NCBI GenBank assembly: GCA_003044455.1
Contig: POWY01000011.1
Location: 1-63,314 of the forward strand
Reading direction: 5' to 3'
DNA: 63,314 nt
Source: Neisseria bergeri
GTDB lineage: Bacteria; Pseudomonadota; Gammaproteobacteria; Burkholderiales; Neisseriaceae
Below the pieces are notes generated by a model. The model ran no database searches. It was not told the DNA's origin and saw nothing but the letters and a program-made list of their open reading frames with translations. This document shows, piece after piece, positions 47,047 to 57,247 of this stretch (its first letter is position 1; each line of letters begins with the position of its first letter). The position numbers were made by a program, and so were the translations under genes.

Positions 47047-47538
47047 ATGAATTCCCTCTTTGTGGACAATACTGTTTCCATCACACGGCTGAAAGCCGGG
47101 CATATCGGCAGGTTGGTTCAGGCGTTGTTTGAGGAGTGGCACGGATTTGAACCGTGGTCTTCTGTGGATAAGATTCGTGCCTATTACGGCAGGTGTTTGA
47201 AGGATGACGAACTGCCGCTGGCTTTTGCGGCTGTGGATGATTCCGGAACCCTGTTGGGTTCGGCTGCGGTCAAGCGGCATGATATGGAAAGTTTTCCACA
47301 GTATGAATATTGGTTGGGGGATGTCTTTGTTTTACCTGAATATCGCGGAAAAGGCATTGGCAGGAGGCTGGTCGCCCACTGCATAGGCGCAGCGCGTTCG
47401 CTGGGGATAAAGTTCTTGTATCTTTATACGCCTGATGTGCAAATATTTTATGAATCATTCGGCTGGGCGGTTGTCGGGCGACATTTCCATAACGGTGAAT
47501 GGGTTACGGTTATGCGTTTGGATATGAATAAGGTTTAA
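47047..47538 (+). CDS. GNAT family N-acetyltransferase
   Basis: This 163-residue acyl-CoA-dependent acetyltransferase has the acetyl-CoA loop LPEYRGKGIGRRLVAHCIGAA (Q/RxxGxG/A type) near residue 97 and a closing FYESFGWAVVGRHFHNGEWVTVM. The substrate is unknown. The ATG is 3 bases behind the previous stop. A DUS hairpin and then a Correia element follow. Confidence 0.85.
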   Translation: MNSLFVDNTVSITRLKAGHIGRLVQALFEEWHGFEPWSSVDKIRAYYGRCLKDDELPLAFAAVDDSGTLLGSAAVKRHDMESFPQYEYWLGDVFVLPEYRGKGIGRRLVAHCIGAARSLGIKFLYLYTPDVQIFYESFGWAVVGRHFHNGEWVTVMRLDMNKV

Positions 47539-47551
47539 GCCGAATGGACAG

Positions 47552-47578
47552 ATGCCGTCTGAACAGCTCAGACGGCAT
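47552..47578. terminator. DUS inverted-repeat terminator after GNAT gene
   Basis: DUS (47552-47563) pairs with CTCAGACGGCAT (47567-47578), followed by TTTTTATG. Confidence 0.7.
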
Positions 47579-47605
47579 TTTTATGTTTGGAAACTTCCTG
47601 TCAGA

Positions 47606-47760
47606 TATAGTGGATTAACAAAAACCAGTACGGCGTTGTCTCGCCTCAGCTCAAAGAGAACGATTCTCTAAGGTGCTGAAGCACCAAGTGAATCGCTTCC
47701 GTACTATTTGTACTGTCTGCGGCTTCGTCGCCTTGTCCTGATTTATGTTAATCCACTATA
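47606..47760. repeat. Correia repeat enclosed element downstream of mutS
   Basis: A 155-bp element with the standard TATAGTGGATTAA terminal inverted repeats and the same interior as the murA copy. It lies between the converging GNAT and mutS genes, 53 bases from the mutS stop. It could form a hairpin in either transcript and be an RNase III substrate, as described for transcribed Correia elements. Confidence 0.95.
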
Positions 47761-47813
47761 AAGTTTATACACAGATTTTTCCATATGGTTTGATGCTGCT
47801 CCGCCAACGGAAA

Positions 47814-50408
47814 TTAAGATACGGATTTGCACAAATCTTTCAGACGGTACAGTTCTGACAATGCTTCGCGCGGGGTCAGGCTGTCGGGATCGAGGTTTTC
47901 CAGGGCTGCTGCCAATATACCTTCAAAATGTTTTTCCTCTGCTTTGTCCACAAAGCTGTCCACATTCGGTTCATTTCCTTTTTCAGACGGCATGGTACTG
48001 AAAATATCCAGTTGGGGCCGGTTTGCGGCGGCTTGGTTTTCCAGTCCGTTCAAATGCTTTTGGGCGGATTTCAATGCGCGTACAGGCAGGCCGGCGAGTT
48101 TGGCGACGGCGATGCCGTAGCTTTTTCCGGCGGGACCCGGTTGGATTTGGTGCAGGAACACGATGTCCTGTCCCTGTTCGAGCGCGGAAAGGTGCATATT
48201 GACGGCGGCGGCGTGGGCTTCGGGCAGGTAGGTCAGCTCGAAATAGTGGGTGGCAAACAGGCTGAAGGATTTGTTTTTTTGCAGCAGGTGTTCGGCAACG
48301 GCGTGCGCGAGGGCGAGGCCGTCAAACGTCGAAGTGCCACGTCCGACTTCGTCCATTAAAACAAGGCTTTGTTCGGTGGCGTGATGCAGGATGTAGGCGG
48401 TTTCACTCATTTCGACCATGAAGGTGGAGCGGTTGGAGGCGAGGTCGTCCGATGCGCCGATGCGGGTGAAGATTTGATCGACAGGCCCGATTGTGGCGGC
48501 ATCGGCAGGCACGAAACAGCCGGTGTGTGCCAATAAAACAATCAGCGCGACTTGGCGCATATAGGTGGATTTGCCGCCCATATTGGGGCCGGTGAGCAGC
48601 ATGAGGCGGTGTTTGTGGTCGAGGTCGGTGTGGTTGGCGGTGAAGTGGCGTACCTGCTGTTCGACCACGGGATGGCGGCCGTTTTCGATGTGGATAACCG
48701 GATAGTCGGCAAACTCGGGGCGGACGAAGTTCCGCTCTTTTGCCAAGGCTGAAAATGTGGACAACACGTCCAGCGCGGCGGCGGCTTTGGCGGCTTTTTG
48801 AAGCTGCGGCAATGCCGTCTGAAGGTTTTTCAATACGCCGTCAAAGAGTTGTTTTTCTAAGGCGAGGGCTTGGTCTTGGGCAGTCAGCACTTTGTCTTCA
48901 AAGGCTTTCAGTTCCGGCGTGATGAAGCGTTCGGCGTTTTTGAGGGTTTGCCGGCGTTGGTAGTCGGCAGGTGCTTGTTCGGCTTGGGTTTTGGACAATT
49001 CAATGTAAAAGCCGTGAACGCGGTTGAACTCGACTTTGAGTGTGGACAAACCGGTACGTTCACGTTCCTTGGCTTCCAAATCCAGCAAAAATTCGTCGCC
49101 ATGGTTTTGAATGCGGCGCAATTCGTCCAGTTCGGGATGAAAACCGTGGTTGATGACATTGCCGTCTTTCAGCCAGACGGAAGGTTCGGGCAAAATGGCT
49201 TGGCGGAGCTGTTCGGCTGTGGATAGGTTTTCCGGGAAAACGGCTTTGAGGGTTCCTAAGAGACTGCTGCACTCGGCGGACAATTCGATTTCGGACAGGG
49301 CAAACAGGCTGTCGCGCAGGGCGGCGAGGTCGCGCGGGCGGGCGTTGCCCACGGCAATACGGGCGGCGATGCGTTCGATGTCGGCAATGCTTTTCAGACG
49401 GCACTGGAGGGGTTCGTATTGGCTTTCCAGCGCGGTTACGGCTTCTTGGCGCGCTCGGATGTGGGCGCGGTTGCGTAAAGGGTGGTGCAGCCACAATGCC
49501 AAGAGGCGGCTGCCCATATGGGTAGCGCAAAGGTCGAGCGTGGATATCAGGGTCGGCGATTTTTTTCCGGAGAGGGTTTGCGTGATTTCGAGATTGCGGC
49601 GCGTGGCGGCATTCATGCCGATATATTGGCTGTCGGTTTCGAGCGACAGACCGTCCAAATGTTGCGGCATCAGGTTTTGCGTCAGGCGGATATAGTTCAA
49701 CAGCGCGCCCGCCGCGCCAATTGCAACGGCGTGTTCTTTGCTGTCCAAACCGAAGCCGCGCAAATCTTGGCAGCCGAAATATTCCGTCAGCAGTTTTTCC
49801 CCTGCGTCGGCGGCAAACTGCCACGCGTTCAGGCGTGTAACACCCGATGCCGTCTGAAGTTGCAGCGCGTTTTTATTGTCCGGCAGCAGAATTTCCGCCG
49901 CCTGCAGGCGCGCCAGTTCGTCGTTCAACTTATCCACAGTTGTCAGCTTGGTTTTGAATTCGCCGCTTTGCAGCGATGCCCACGCCAAACCGATGTATTT
50001 TTTGTCGGGAGACACGGCAACGATGCGGTTGGTTTCCTTGTCTTCCAGCAATGCGGAATCGGTCAGCGTGCCGGGCGTTACGATGCGGACAACTTTGCGT
50101 TCCACCGGTCCTTTGCCTGCGCCGACTTCGCCGACCTGTTCGCAAATCGCCACGCTTTTGCCCATCTTCACCAGCCGCGCCAGATACTGTTCCGCCGCGT
50201 GAAACGGCACGCCCGCCATTTTAATCGGCACGCCGTCCATCTGCCCGCGCGTGGTCAGGGTAATGTCCAGCAGCTTTGCCGCTTCCACTGCGTCATCCAA
50301 AAACAGCTCGTAAAAATCGCCCATGCGGTAAAACACCAGTTTGTCGGCATGTTGCGCTTTGATGGCGAGATACTGCTGCATCATCGGGGAAACGACGGAT
50401 TTGGACAT
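47814..50408 (-). CDS. mutS: DNA mismatch repair protein MutS
   Basis: MutS recognises mismatches and starts methyl-independent or methyl-directed repair; in Neisseria it also limits phase variation rates. The 864-residue protein has the mismatch-binding [11 protein letters not shown] (Phe-x-Glu) near residue 25, Walker [14 protein letters not shown] near residue 610, [16 protein letters not shown] and FATHYFEL. The last 35 residues form the usual tetramer/dimer tail. It is complete, so no mutator phenotype is predicted from this gene. A perfect DnaA-box sequence lies in the coding region at 49930-49938. Confidence 0.97.
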   Translation of the reverse strand: MSKSVVSPMMQQYLAIKAQHADKLVFYRMGDFYELFLDDAVEAAKLLDITLTTRGQMDGVPIKMAGVPFHAAEQYLARLVKMGKSVAICEQVGEVGAGKGPVERKVVRIVTPGTLTDSALLEDKETNRIVAVSPDKKYIGLAWASLQSGEFKTKLTTVDKLNDELARLQAAEILLPDNKNALQLQTASGVTRLNAWQFAADAGEKLLTEYFGCQDLRGFGLDSKEHAVAIGAAGALLNYIRLTQNLMPQHLDGLSLETDSQYIGMNAATRRNLEITQTLSGKKSPTLISTLDLCATHMGSRLLALWLHHPLRNRAHIRARQEAVTALESQYEPLQCRLKSIADIERIAARIAVGNARPRDLAALRDSLFALSEIELSAECSSLLGTLKAVFPENLSTAEQLRQAILPEPSVWLKDGNVINHGFHPELDELRRIQNHGDEFLLDLEAKERERTGLSTLKVEFNRVHGFYIELSKTQAEQAPADYQRRQTLKNAERFITPELKAFEDKVLTAQDQALALEKQLFDGVLKNLQTALPQLQKAAKAAAALDVLSTFSALAKERNFVRPEFADYPVIHIENGRHPVVEQQVRHFTANHTDLDHKHRLMLLTGPNMGGKSTYMRQVALIVLLAHTGCFVPADAATIGPVDQIFTRIGASDDLASNRSTFMVEMSETAYILHHATEQSLVLMDEVGRGTSTFDGLALAHAVAEHLLQKNKSFSLFATHYFELTYLPEAHAAAVNMHLSALEQGQDIVFLHQIQPGPAGKSYGIAVAKLAGLPVRALKSAQKHLNGLENQAAANRPQLDIFSTMPSEKGNEPNVDSFVDKAEEKHFEGILAAALENLDPDSLTPREALSELYRLKDLCKSVS

Positions 50409-51856
<1,448 letters not shown>

Positions 51857-51900
51857 AAGATTTCGGATTGGGTAAACCAGTCTGTGGATAATAAGAGAAC

Positions 51901-51940
51901 AGGTCGTCTGAAAACCTAAATCTAGGTTTTCAGACGACCT
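51901..51940. terminator. AGGTCGTCTGAA-type inverted-repeat terminator after gapA
   Basis: An 18-bp perfect stem made of AGGTCGTCTGAAAACCTA and its complement with a 4-base loop, followed by TTTTTTC. The uptake-like core is the AG-muc dialect (AGGTCGTCTGAA), not the ATGCCGTCTGAA used in the rest of the window. It marks the left end of a tract in which only this dialect occurs. Confidence 0.85.
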
Positions 51941-51973
51941 TTTTTCTTATTGACTAAATAATTATTGCAACAT

Positions 51974-52010
51974 TTTGTTACTTATAGTCCGTTGCTTTAT
52001 ATGTAACAAA
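51974..52010. promoter_or_regulatory. Inverted operator in front of the RM controller gene
   Basis: TTTGTTACTTATA (51974-51986) and TATATGTAACAAA (51998-52010) form a dyad with one internal mismatch and an 11-base centre. It ends 31 bases before the controller ATG. A third copy (TATAAGTAACAA) stands in front of the endonuclease gene. The layout fits a self-regulated C-protein operator. Confidence 0.7.
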
Positions 52011-52041
52011 AAGGATAATTGCTTTGAATTCGGAGGTTGAA

Positions 52042-52248
52042 ATGGTACTAGAAAAAATTGGAGCAAGAATTCGAGAATTGCGTAAGGCTCAGAATCTAAG
52101 CCAAGAAAAATTTGCTTTGAAGGCTGAAATTGATAGGACTTATCTTGCAGGCATTGAACAAGGAAAAAGAAATCTATCCATGAAAAATATGGAGAAAATC
52201 ATTAATGCTCTAGGAACTACATTCCATCAATTTTTTGAAGATATATAA
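52042..52248 (+). CDS. XRE-family controller protein of the RM system
   Basis: This 68-residue helix-turn-helix protein of the type that controls restriction-modification systems (C proteins) has IRELRKAQNLSQEKFALKAE and the recognition region DRTYLAGIEQGKRNLSM. GGAGG stands 5 bases before the ATG at 52042, so the TTG at 52024 is rejected. Base composition is much more AT-rich than the flanks. It likely activates the endonuclease gene and limits its own expression through the repeated operator sequences on both sides, which is inference from position. Confidence 0.85.
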   Translation: MVLEKIGARIRELRKAQNLSQEKFALKAEIDRTYLAGIEQGKRNLSMKNMEKIINALGTTFHQFFEDI

Positions 52249-52258
52249 ATTTGTAGAT

Positions 52259-52270
52259 TATAAGTAACAA
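52259..52270. promoter_or_regulatory. Third operator copy before the endonuclease gene
   Basis: TATAAGTAACAA is the exact reverse complement of 51975-51986 (TTGTTACTTATA). It lies 23 bases before the endonuclease ATG. A single half-site here and a full dyad upstream would give unequal control of the controller and endonuclease. Confidence 0.6.
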
Positions 52271-52292
52271 TTGATATAAAATGGAGAGACTA

Positions 52293-53183
52293 ATGTCTAG
52301 TTTTATTCAGGCAGAAAGAGATATTCAATCTTATTTTGAAATTGGTCAGGCAGTTTGTTTCAACGGTCAATCATGGTGTGTACAGAACGTAGGTAAACCT
52401 ACTTGCGGAAACGGCGAACCTAAAACGGATATTTATATTTTATTAAAAAGTGAATCATCTGAAGAAATAAGAGAAATTAAAATTTCATACAAGAAAAGTA
52501 ATGCTGATTTTGTAGAAAATAAAATTAAAGCAGACCGAGCTGAAATGATTTTTGGAAATAATTGGGCAAAAATTATTCAAAGTTCAACAACAAATATTCG
52601 TAGGAAATTTTTAGATAAAAATCTAATTTTTAAAAAAAGCAAGGGTAGGACAGACAATGGATCTATTACGCTTGGTTGGAAGTTTGAACTTGTTAATAAA
52701 TTAAACGGGGAATTATCAGATAAAGTAGATTTAACTACTGAACAATTATTAGATATTTACGTAGGTAATAATCTAGATGAAGAAAAGAAAAATGCGAGTG
52801 TAAATGGGGTAATTATTTCAAACTCTGGTGTTGCGAATTATATTCTGATAGGAGACGAATTTTCGTCTACTGAAGAAATACTGGATAAAATTGTTTCATT
52901 AGATGAATATGTTAGGGATAATCCTAATATTTATTTTGCCTGTAAAGCACTTAATTATCGAAGTTTCGAAGATAAATTTGATGGAGATAGACCACTTGCA
53001 GTTCAAGTAAAATGGGAAGTTGTTAATGGAAAACTGACTCATGAATTGATTTTTGATAAACCATTTCAATGTAATGGGAATAAAGTTGCGAAACAATTAA
53101 AACAATGCCTAATTAACTTAGGTGTTCAAAATACAGATGATTTAAATGATAAAAACACGCAAGATTGTAATATTTTTCAATGA
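52293..53183 (+). CDS. Putative type II restriction endonuclease
   Basis: This 296-residue protein lies between a controller and a DNA cytosine methyltransferase, the standard place of the endonuclease. A PD-(D/E)XK-like core is visible: an acidic residue in GEPKTDIYILL, then REIKISYKKSNADFVE with E-x-K about 15-20 residues later. I do not recognise the family; it is not obviously the endonuclease I remember as the partner of M.NgoPII. The ATG at 52293 is preferred because GGAGAG lies 5 bases upstream and the earlier ATG at 52281 is part of that region. It is AT-rich; the methyltransferase follows after 9 bases. Confidence 0.75.
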   Translation: MSSFIQAERDIQSYFEIGQAVCFNGQSWCVQNVGKPTCGNGEPKTDIYILLKSESSEEIREIKISYKKSNADFVENKIKADRAEMIFGNNWAKIIQSSTTNIRRKFLDKNLIFKKSKGRTDNGSITLGWKFELVNKLNGELSDKVDLTTEQLLDIYVGNNLDEEKKNASVNGVIISNSGVANYILIGDEFSSTEEILDKIVSLDEYVRDNPNIYFACKALNYRSFEDKFDGDRPLAVQVKWEVVNGKLTHELIFDKPFQCNGNKVAKQLKQCLINLGVQNTDDLNDKNTQDCNIFQ

Positions 53184-53192
53184 AAGGAACAG

Positions 53193-54185
53193 ATGAAGAT
53201 AATTAGTTTATTTAGCGGTTGTGGTGGTTTAGATTTAGGCTTTGAAAAAGCAGGATTTGAAGTGCCTGTTGCAAACGAATATGATAAAACCATTTGGTCA
53301 ACATTTAAGGCTAATCATCCTAAAACACATTTGATTGAAGGCGATATACGCAGTATTAAGGAAGAAGATTTTCCTGATGAAATCGATGGTATTATCGGAG
53401 GTCCTCCTTGTCAGTCATGGTCGGAAGCAGGGGCTTTGCGAGGTATTGATGATGAGCGGGGTCAATTGTTTTTCGACTATATCCGTATTTTGAAAAGTAA
53501 GCAGCCTAAGTTCTTTTTAGCTGAGAACGTTAGCGGTATGCTTGCAAACCGCCATAATGAAGCGGTACAAAATTTACTGAAAATGTTTGATGAATGTGGG
53601 TACGATGTAAGCCTGACTATGGTAAATGCCAAAGATTATGGTGTGGCTCAAGAACGTAAGAGAGTCTTCTATATTGGTTTTCGTAAAGATTTGAAAATCA
53701 AATTCTCATTTCCAACAGGTTCGACAGTTAAAGATGGAGATAAGATAACATTGAAGGATATTATTTGGGATTTACAAGATATAGCCGTTCCTGCGGCTTT
53801 TCAAAATAAAGCTAATCCTAATGCTATTAATAACAACGAATATTTTATAGGTAGTTTTTCCCCAATTTTTATGAGCAGGAACCGTGTGAAAGCATGGCAT
53901 GAACAAGCATTTACAGTTCAGGCTTCGGGGCGGCAATGCCAGCTTCATCCACAAGCTCCAAAAATGGAGAAACATGGAGTAAATGACTACCGTTTTGTAG
54001 TTGGAAAAGAAGCTCTTTATCGTAGGATGACTGTGCGTGAAGTAGCGAGGGTTCAAGGCTTTCCTGATGATTTTAAATTTATCTATCAAAATATTAATGA
54101 TGCGTACAAAATGATAGGTAATGCTGTACCTGTTAATTTAGCTTATGAGATTGCGGTAGCAATCAAAAAAGAGTTGATAATTTAA
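53193..54185 (+). CDS. C5-cytosine DNA methyltransferase, M.HaeIII/M.NgoPII-like (GGCC predicted)
   Basis: This 330-residue methyltransferase puts a methyl group on carbon 5 of a cytosine. Motif I is [14 protein letters not shown], motif [12 protein letters not shown] with the catalytic Cys, motif [12 protein letters not shown], motif [14 protein letters not shown] and motif [14 protein letters not shown]. The target-recognition region, including [19 protein letters not shown] and [10 protein letters not shown], is very like my memory of M.HaeIII and M.NgoPII, so GGCC is the predicted site. It closes the RM operon; an AG-muc-type hairpin follows at 54190-54218. Confidence 0.93.
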   Translation: MKIISLFSGCGGLDLGFEKAGFEVPVANEYDKTIWSTFKANHPKTHLIEGDIRSIKEEDFPDEIDGIIGGPPCQSWSEAGALRGIDDERGQLFFDYIRILKSKQPKFFLAENVSGMLANRHNEAVQNLLKMFDECGYDVSLTMVNAKDYGVAQERKRVFYIGFRKDLKIKFSFPTGSTVKDGDKITLKDIIWDLQDIAVPAAFQNKANPNAINNNEYFIGSFSPIFMSRNRVKAWHEQAFTVQASGRQCQLHPQAPKMEKHGVNDYRFVVGKEALYRRMTVREVARVQGFPDDFKFIYQNINDAYKMIGNAVPVNLAYEIAVAIKKELII

Positions 54186-54189
54186 AAAA

Positions 54190-54218
54190 AGGTCGTCTGA
54201 AAATTTTTCAGACGACCT
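54190..54218. terminator. AGGTCGTCTGAA-type terminator after the RM operon
   Basis: AGGTCGTCTGAA (54190-54201) and its complement (54207-54218) with A-run before and TTTTTTAA after, between the converging methyltransferase and trmO genes. Confidence 0.8.
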
Positions 54219-54244
54219 TTTTTAATAGAATTGTGAATAAAATT

Positions 54245-54919
54245 TCACACAACACTTATCCCAATAACCGTCGCGCGGTTTCCTTTGATTTGAAACCTGA
54301 CTTCGTAATCCGCAATATTCATCACATAAATCCGTTCGGGAATATCCTGATAGGCGGGGCGCGGGTCTTGGGCAATGCTTTGGCTGATCAGGTTTTGGGT
54401 GCTTTCAGATAAATTTTCCGCGCCGATGTTTTCCAGCCATACAACTTCAAGCTCTTCGGGTTTGCTGCTGACGAAACCTGATGCGGCATCGGGTTTGGAT
54501 TCGACAAAGGGGATGTAAGGTTTGATGTCCACAATCGGCGTGTCGTCCAGCAGGTCTGCGCCGCTGCAATAGAGGCGGACGGGTTTGCCGGTTTCGATGC
54601 GTTCGAGTCTCAGGAGCGAGAGTCCGAGATGGTTGGGGCGGTGGGGGCTGCGCGTGGCGAATACGCCCATTTTTTGTTTGCCGCCGAGCCGTGGCGGGCG
54701 CACCATTTGCGCCCAGCCTTCATCCAATATGCCGTGAAAGATAAAACTTATCCACACATAGCCGAAGTGTTCTAGTCCGCGTACGCTGTCTGCGGTAAAT
54801 TCAGGATTCAGCTCGATGCATACTTCTGCGGCGGAGACCAAACCGGGCTGGCGGGCGATGCCGAATTTCTGTTTGTAGGGCGAGCGGGCGATGCCGATGG
54901 GGGTAATGGTATAAGCCAT
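54245..54919 (-). CDS. trmO: tRNA (N6-threonylcarbamoyladenosine37-N6)-methyltransferase TrmO-like
   Basis: This 224-residue YaeB/TsaA-family methyltransferase is known in E. coli to methylate t6A37 of tRNA-Thr with S-adenosylmethionine. Conserved parts are ITPIGIARSPYKQKFGIARQPG, DSVRGLEHFGYVWISFIFH, FATRSPHRPNHLGLSLLRLE and DLLDDTPIVDIKPYIPFVES. It shares the t6A pathway with tsaC in this window. The start at 54919 (MAYTITPIG) fits the family. A perfect DnaA-box-like TGTGGATAA lies just upstream. Confidence 0.9.
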   Translation of the reverse strand: MAYTITPIGIARSPYKQKFGIARQPGLVSAAEVCIELNPEFTADSVRGLEHFGYVWISFIFHGILDEGWAQMVRPPRLGGKQKMGVFATRSPHRPNHLGLSLLRLERIETGKPVRLYCSGADLLDDTPIVDIKPYIPFVESKPDAASGFVSSKPEELEVVWLENIGAENLSESTQNLISQSIAQDPRPAYQDIPERIYVMNIADYEVRFQIKGNRATVIGISVV

Positions 54920-55380
54920 AAGGTTGTGGATAAGTTTTTCGGAAAAACGCTATCTTATCACAGTCGGTTTTACCGCTTTGGGGCAGTAATTTGTTATAAT
55001 ACAGGGCATTTTAATCGTGTTGAAATAAAGTAGCACAGAATCCTCGTGTCCAAGACGCTCTTAAAAAAAGGCATTGGAGTATTGATAAAAAAAGAAGCAT
55101 AACGGTTCGCTATAACGAAGAGGGAATCCCGTATATTACACCCAAGTCAGGTTGTTATCTTTCCTTTCAGATCTCACCTATAGGAGGTGAGATTGAAATT
55201 TTGGGTAATAAAATCGGATTACAGCTTCTAGCAAGGAGTATCTTAGGTATAGCTAAAATGGAGGAGATGGATATGACATATCATATCCATCTAGATGAAT
55301 TGTACTCCTTAAATAAAGAAGGTAAGAGTTTTGTTATTCGTAAAATAGAGAATGACGATCTTAAGTGAAGAAGTAATGAG
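54920..55380. other. Gap between trmO and pncA
   Basis: Contains a long open frame without start codon that resembles an immunity protein (listed separately) and the trmO promoter area. Nothing else is recognised. Confidence 0.6.
55024..55368 (+). pseudogene. Immunity-protein-like remnant (Imm32 type) without a start codon
   Basis: An open frame of 114 codons ends at a TGA at 55366-55368. It reads NKVAQNPRVQDALKKRHW, then SITVRYNEEGIPYITPKSG, GGEIEILGNKIGLQLLARSI and TYHIHLDELYSLNKEGKSF. The last part resembles Imm32 immunity proteins (HLDE followed by a strand). No ATG, GTG or TTG occurs in frame until the ATG at 55258. The gene has therefore probably lost its 5' end to rearrangement, or a longer protein was cut. 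It is AT-rich compared with the flanks. Confidence 0.55.
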
Positions 55381-56016
55381 ATGATTGTTTCTATTGATGT
55401 TGATGCACAAAAAACGTTTACGCCTTTGTGTCCTAAAGAGCTGCCTGTGAACGAGGGGCATTTGATTGTCGAGGAGTTGAATGCCCAAGCCACTTTGGCG
55501 GATTTGCGCGTGATGACGAAAGATGCGCATCATGCGGCAGCGAAATGGCTTGTGGATAACCCTGTTGATATGTTAAAGTTGACAGGTTTGCCCGATGCGG
55601 ATTTGACTTGGGTGGCTCATGCGATGGTCGGTACGCGCGGCTATGAATTGTTGGATGGACTGCCTTCTACCAAGGAATACGATTATTGCGTTTGGAAAGG
55701 CGTTGATCCTGAATTGCATCCTTACGGCGCGTGTTTTCACGATATTGAGGAAAAACTGAGCACAGGGTTGATCGAATGGCTGCGTTGTCAAAATACGGAT
55801 ACGGTCATTGTCGGCGGCTTGGCTACGGATTACTGTGTGAAAACAACGGTTTTGCAGTTGCTAAAAGGCGGCAATTGGCAGGTTGTCGTCAATGAAGCGG
55901 CTTGTCGGGGCATTGCGCCAGAAACCATCGAAACAGCATGGCAGGAAATGCGTTCTGCCGGTGCAATTATCTTAAAAAGCGCTGAAGAAATTAAAAAATA
56001 TATCAATAATCAATAA
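55381..56016 (+). CDS. pncA: Nicotinamidase / isochorismatase-family cysteine hydrolase
   Basis: This 211-residue enzyme probably hydrolyses nicotinamide to nicotinate for NAD salvage. The catalytic Asp lies in SIDVDAQKTFTPLCPKELP near residue 8, and the Cys is in VGGLATDYCVKTTVLQLL near residue 147. A metal-binding region with Asp/His/His is expected; a candidate is DAHHAAAKWLV. GAAGAAG precedes the ATG. A perfect parS-type palindrome follows its stop. Confidence 0.9.
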   Translation: MIVSIDVDAQKTFTPLCPKELPVNEGHLIVEELNAQATLADLRVMTKDAHHAAAKWLVDNPVDMLKLTGLPDADLTWVAHAMVGTRGYELLDGLPSTKEYDYCVWKGVDPELHPYGACFHDIEEKLSTGLIEWLRCQNTDTVIVGGLATDYCVKTTVLQLLKGGNWQVVVNEAACRGIAPETIETAWQEMRSAGAIILKSAEEIKKYINNQ

Positions 56017-56024
56017 GTTAAAAT

Positions 56025-56040
56025 TGTTTCACGTGAAACA
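56025..56040. promoter_or_regulatory. parS: parS centromere site (perfect palindrome)
   Basis: TGTTTCACGTGAAACA is a perfect match to the ParB/Spo0J binding consensus. It lies between pncA and waaC. parS sites cluster near the replication origin in most bacteria, in agreement with the oriC candidate about 22 kb away. Confidence 0.9.
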
Positions 56041-56051
56041 CCCTTCTAAAT

Positions 56052-57020
56052 ATGAAAATTTTGCTTGTCCGCTTGTCCAGTATGGGCGATTTAATTCACA
56101 CTTTGCCCGCAATCGAAGATTTGGCGCGACAATGCCCTGATGTGGAACTCCATTGGCTGTGTGAAGCCGGATTTGCGGATATTGCGCGCCTGCATCCGTT
56201 TGTGAAAAAAATCCATGTGATGAGATGGCGGCAATGGCGCAAACATCTTTTTCAAGCAGAAACTTGGCAGGAAATAGGTCGTCTGAAACAGGTCTTGCGG
56301 CAGGAAGCATTTGATTTTGTATTGGACAGTCAAGGTCTGATTAAAAGCGCGTATTTCGCCAAAATGGCAAAATCCCCTATTTATGGTTTGGATAAATACA
56401 GCGCGCGCGAGGGATGGGCTGCTCTGGCGTATGATAAAAAGTATGGCGTACCGAAAGGTAGAAATGCCGTTTGGCGCAACCGTGAACTGTTTGCCCAAGT
56501 GTTTGGGTATGCAATGCCTGAAACGCAGGTATTTGGTTTGGCCGTTCCTGAAGCAGGTCGTCTGAAAAATTTAGCGCAGCCGTATTATGCGGCTTTGCAC
56601 GCGACCAGCCGGGACAGTAAGTTATGGCCTGTGGGAAAGTGGCGGGAGTTGCTGCAAAAGTTGAATGAAGAACAGCAATGCAACGTTTACCTGCTATGGG
56701 GAAATGAAACTGAAAAAACGCGTGCCGAACAGATTGCAGACGGACTGCCTTTTGCCATCGTGTGCGACAAAATGAATTTATTGCAGGCAGCGTATCTGCT
56801 GAAACACGCGGTCGGAATTGTTGGTGTGGATACCGGTTTGCTGCATTTGGCAAATGCCTTGGAAAAACCTGTGGTTGGTATTTATACCGATACCGATCCG
56901 ATTAAAACAGGCGTTCAAGTTTCGGCTGTTGCAAAAAATTTGGGCAATATCGGGCAGATTCCGACCGCAGATTTGGTTTATCAAACGCTGATAGATTGTG
57001 TTGCAGCAGACAAAGGCTAA
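56052..57020 (+). CDS. waaC: Lipopolysaccharide heptosyltransferase I
   Basis: WaaC adds the first heptose to the Kdo region of lipooligosaccharide. It is a 322-residue GT9 enzyme. The N-terminus is KILLVRLSSMGDLIHTLPAI, followed by DSQGLIKSAYFAKMA. The C-terminal nucleotide-sugar region is VGVDTGLLHLANALEKPVVGIYTDTDP. Two AGGTCGTCTGAA uptake-like sequences lie in the coding part (56276-56287 and 56555-56566), encoding a GRLK motif. In the rest of the window coding DUS are of the AT type. The start lies 11 bases after the parS site. Confidence 0.95.
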   Translation: MKILLVRLSSMGDLIHTLPAIEDLARQCPDVELHWLCEAGFADIARLHPFVKKIHVMRWRQWRKHLFQAETWQEIGRLKQVLRQEAFDFVLDSQGLIKSAYFAKMAKSPIYGLDKYSAREGWAALAYDKKYGVPKGRNAVWRNRELFAQVFGYAMPETQVFGLAVPEAGRLKNLAQPYYAALHATSRDSKLWPVGKWRELLQKLNEEQQCNVYLLWGNETEKTRAEQIADGLPFAIVCDKMNLLQAAYLLKHAVGIVGVDTGLLHLANALEKPVVGIYTDTDPIKTGVQVSAVAKNLGNIGQIPTADLVYQTLIDCVAADKG

Positions 57021-57247
57021 AGTGTCGTCTGAAACTGATATAACGGCATGGTATTTACAGTTCGTTGAGTGTAGGAATGTATATCCATCAGCCTGAGTAA
57101 ATGCTTTAAAAATGGTATAATCGGCAATCATTATCTGAAAGATTTCTGAATGAATTCGTTTTTAAGAAAAAAACGGATTTGATTTTATAGAGAAGAAGGT
57201 TTGGTTTCGCTTGATAGTGAAAGCAGCGTTCTTTTTAGGAGAATTCA
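57021..57247. other. Gap before etfB
   Basis: 227 bases. Contains a GTCGTCTGAA core (57024-57033) and AT-rich sequence with possible promoter hexamers for etfBA; no gene. Confidence 0.5.

Noticed and set aside
51957-54190. Prophage or transposon origin for the RM system
   Set aside because: No integrase, transposase, terminal repeats or target duplication seen; replacement by transformation fits better.
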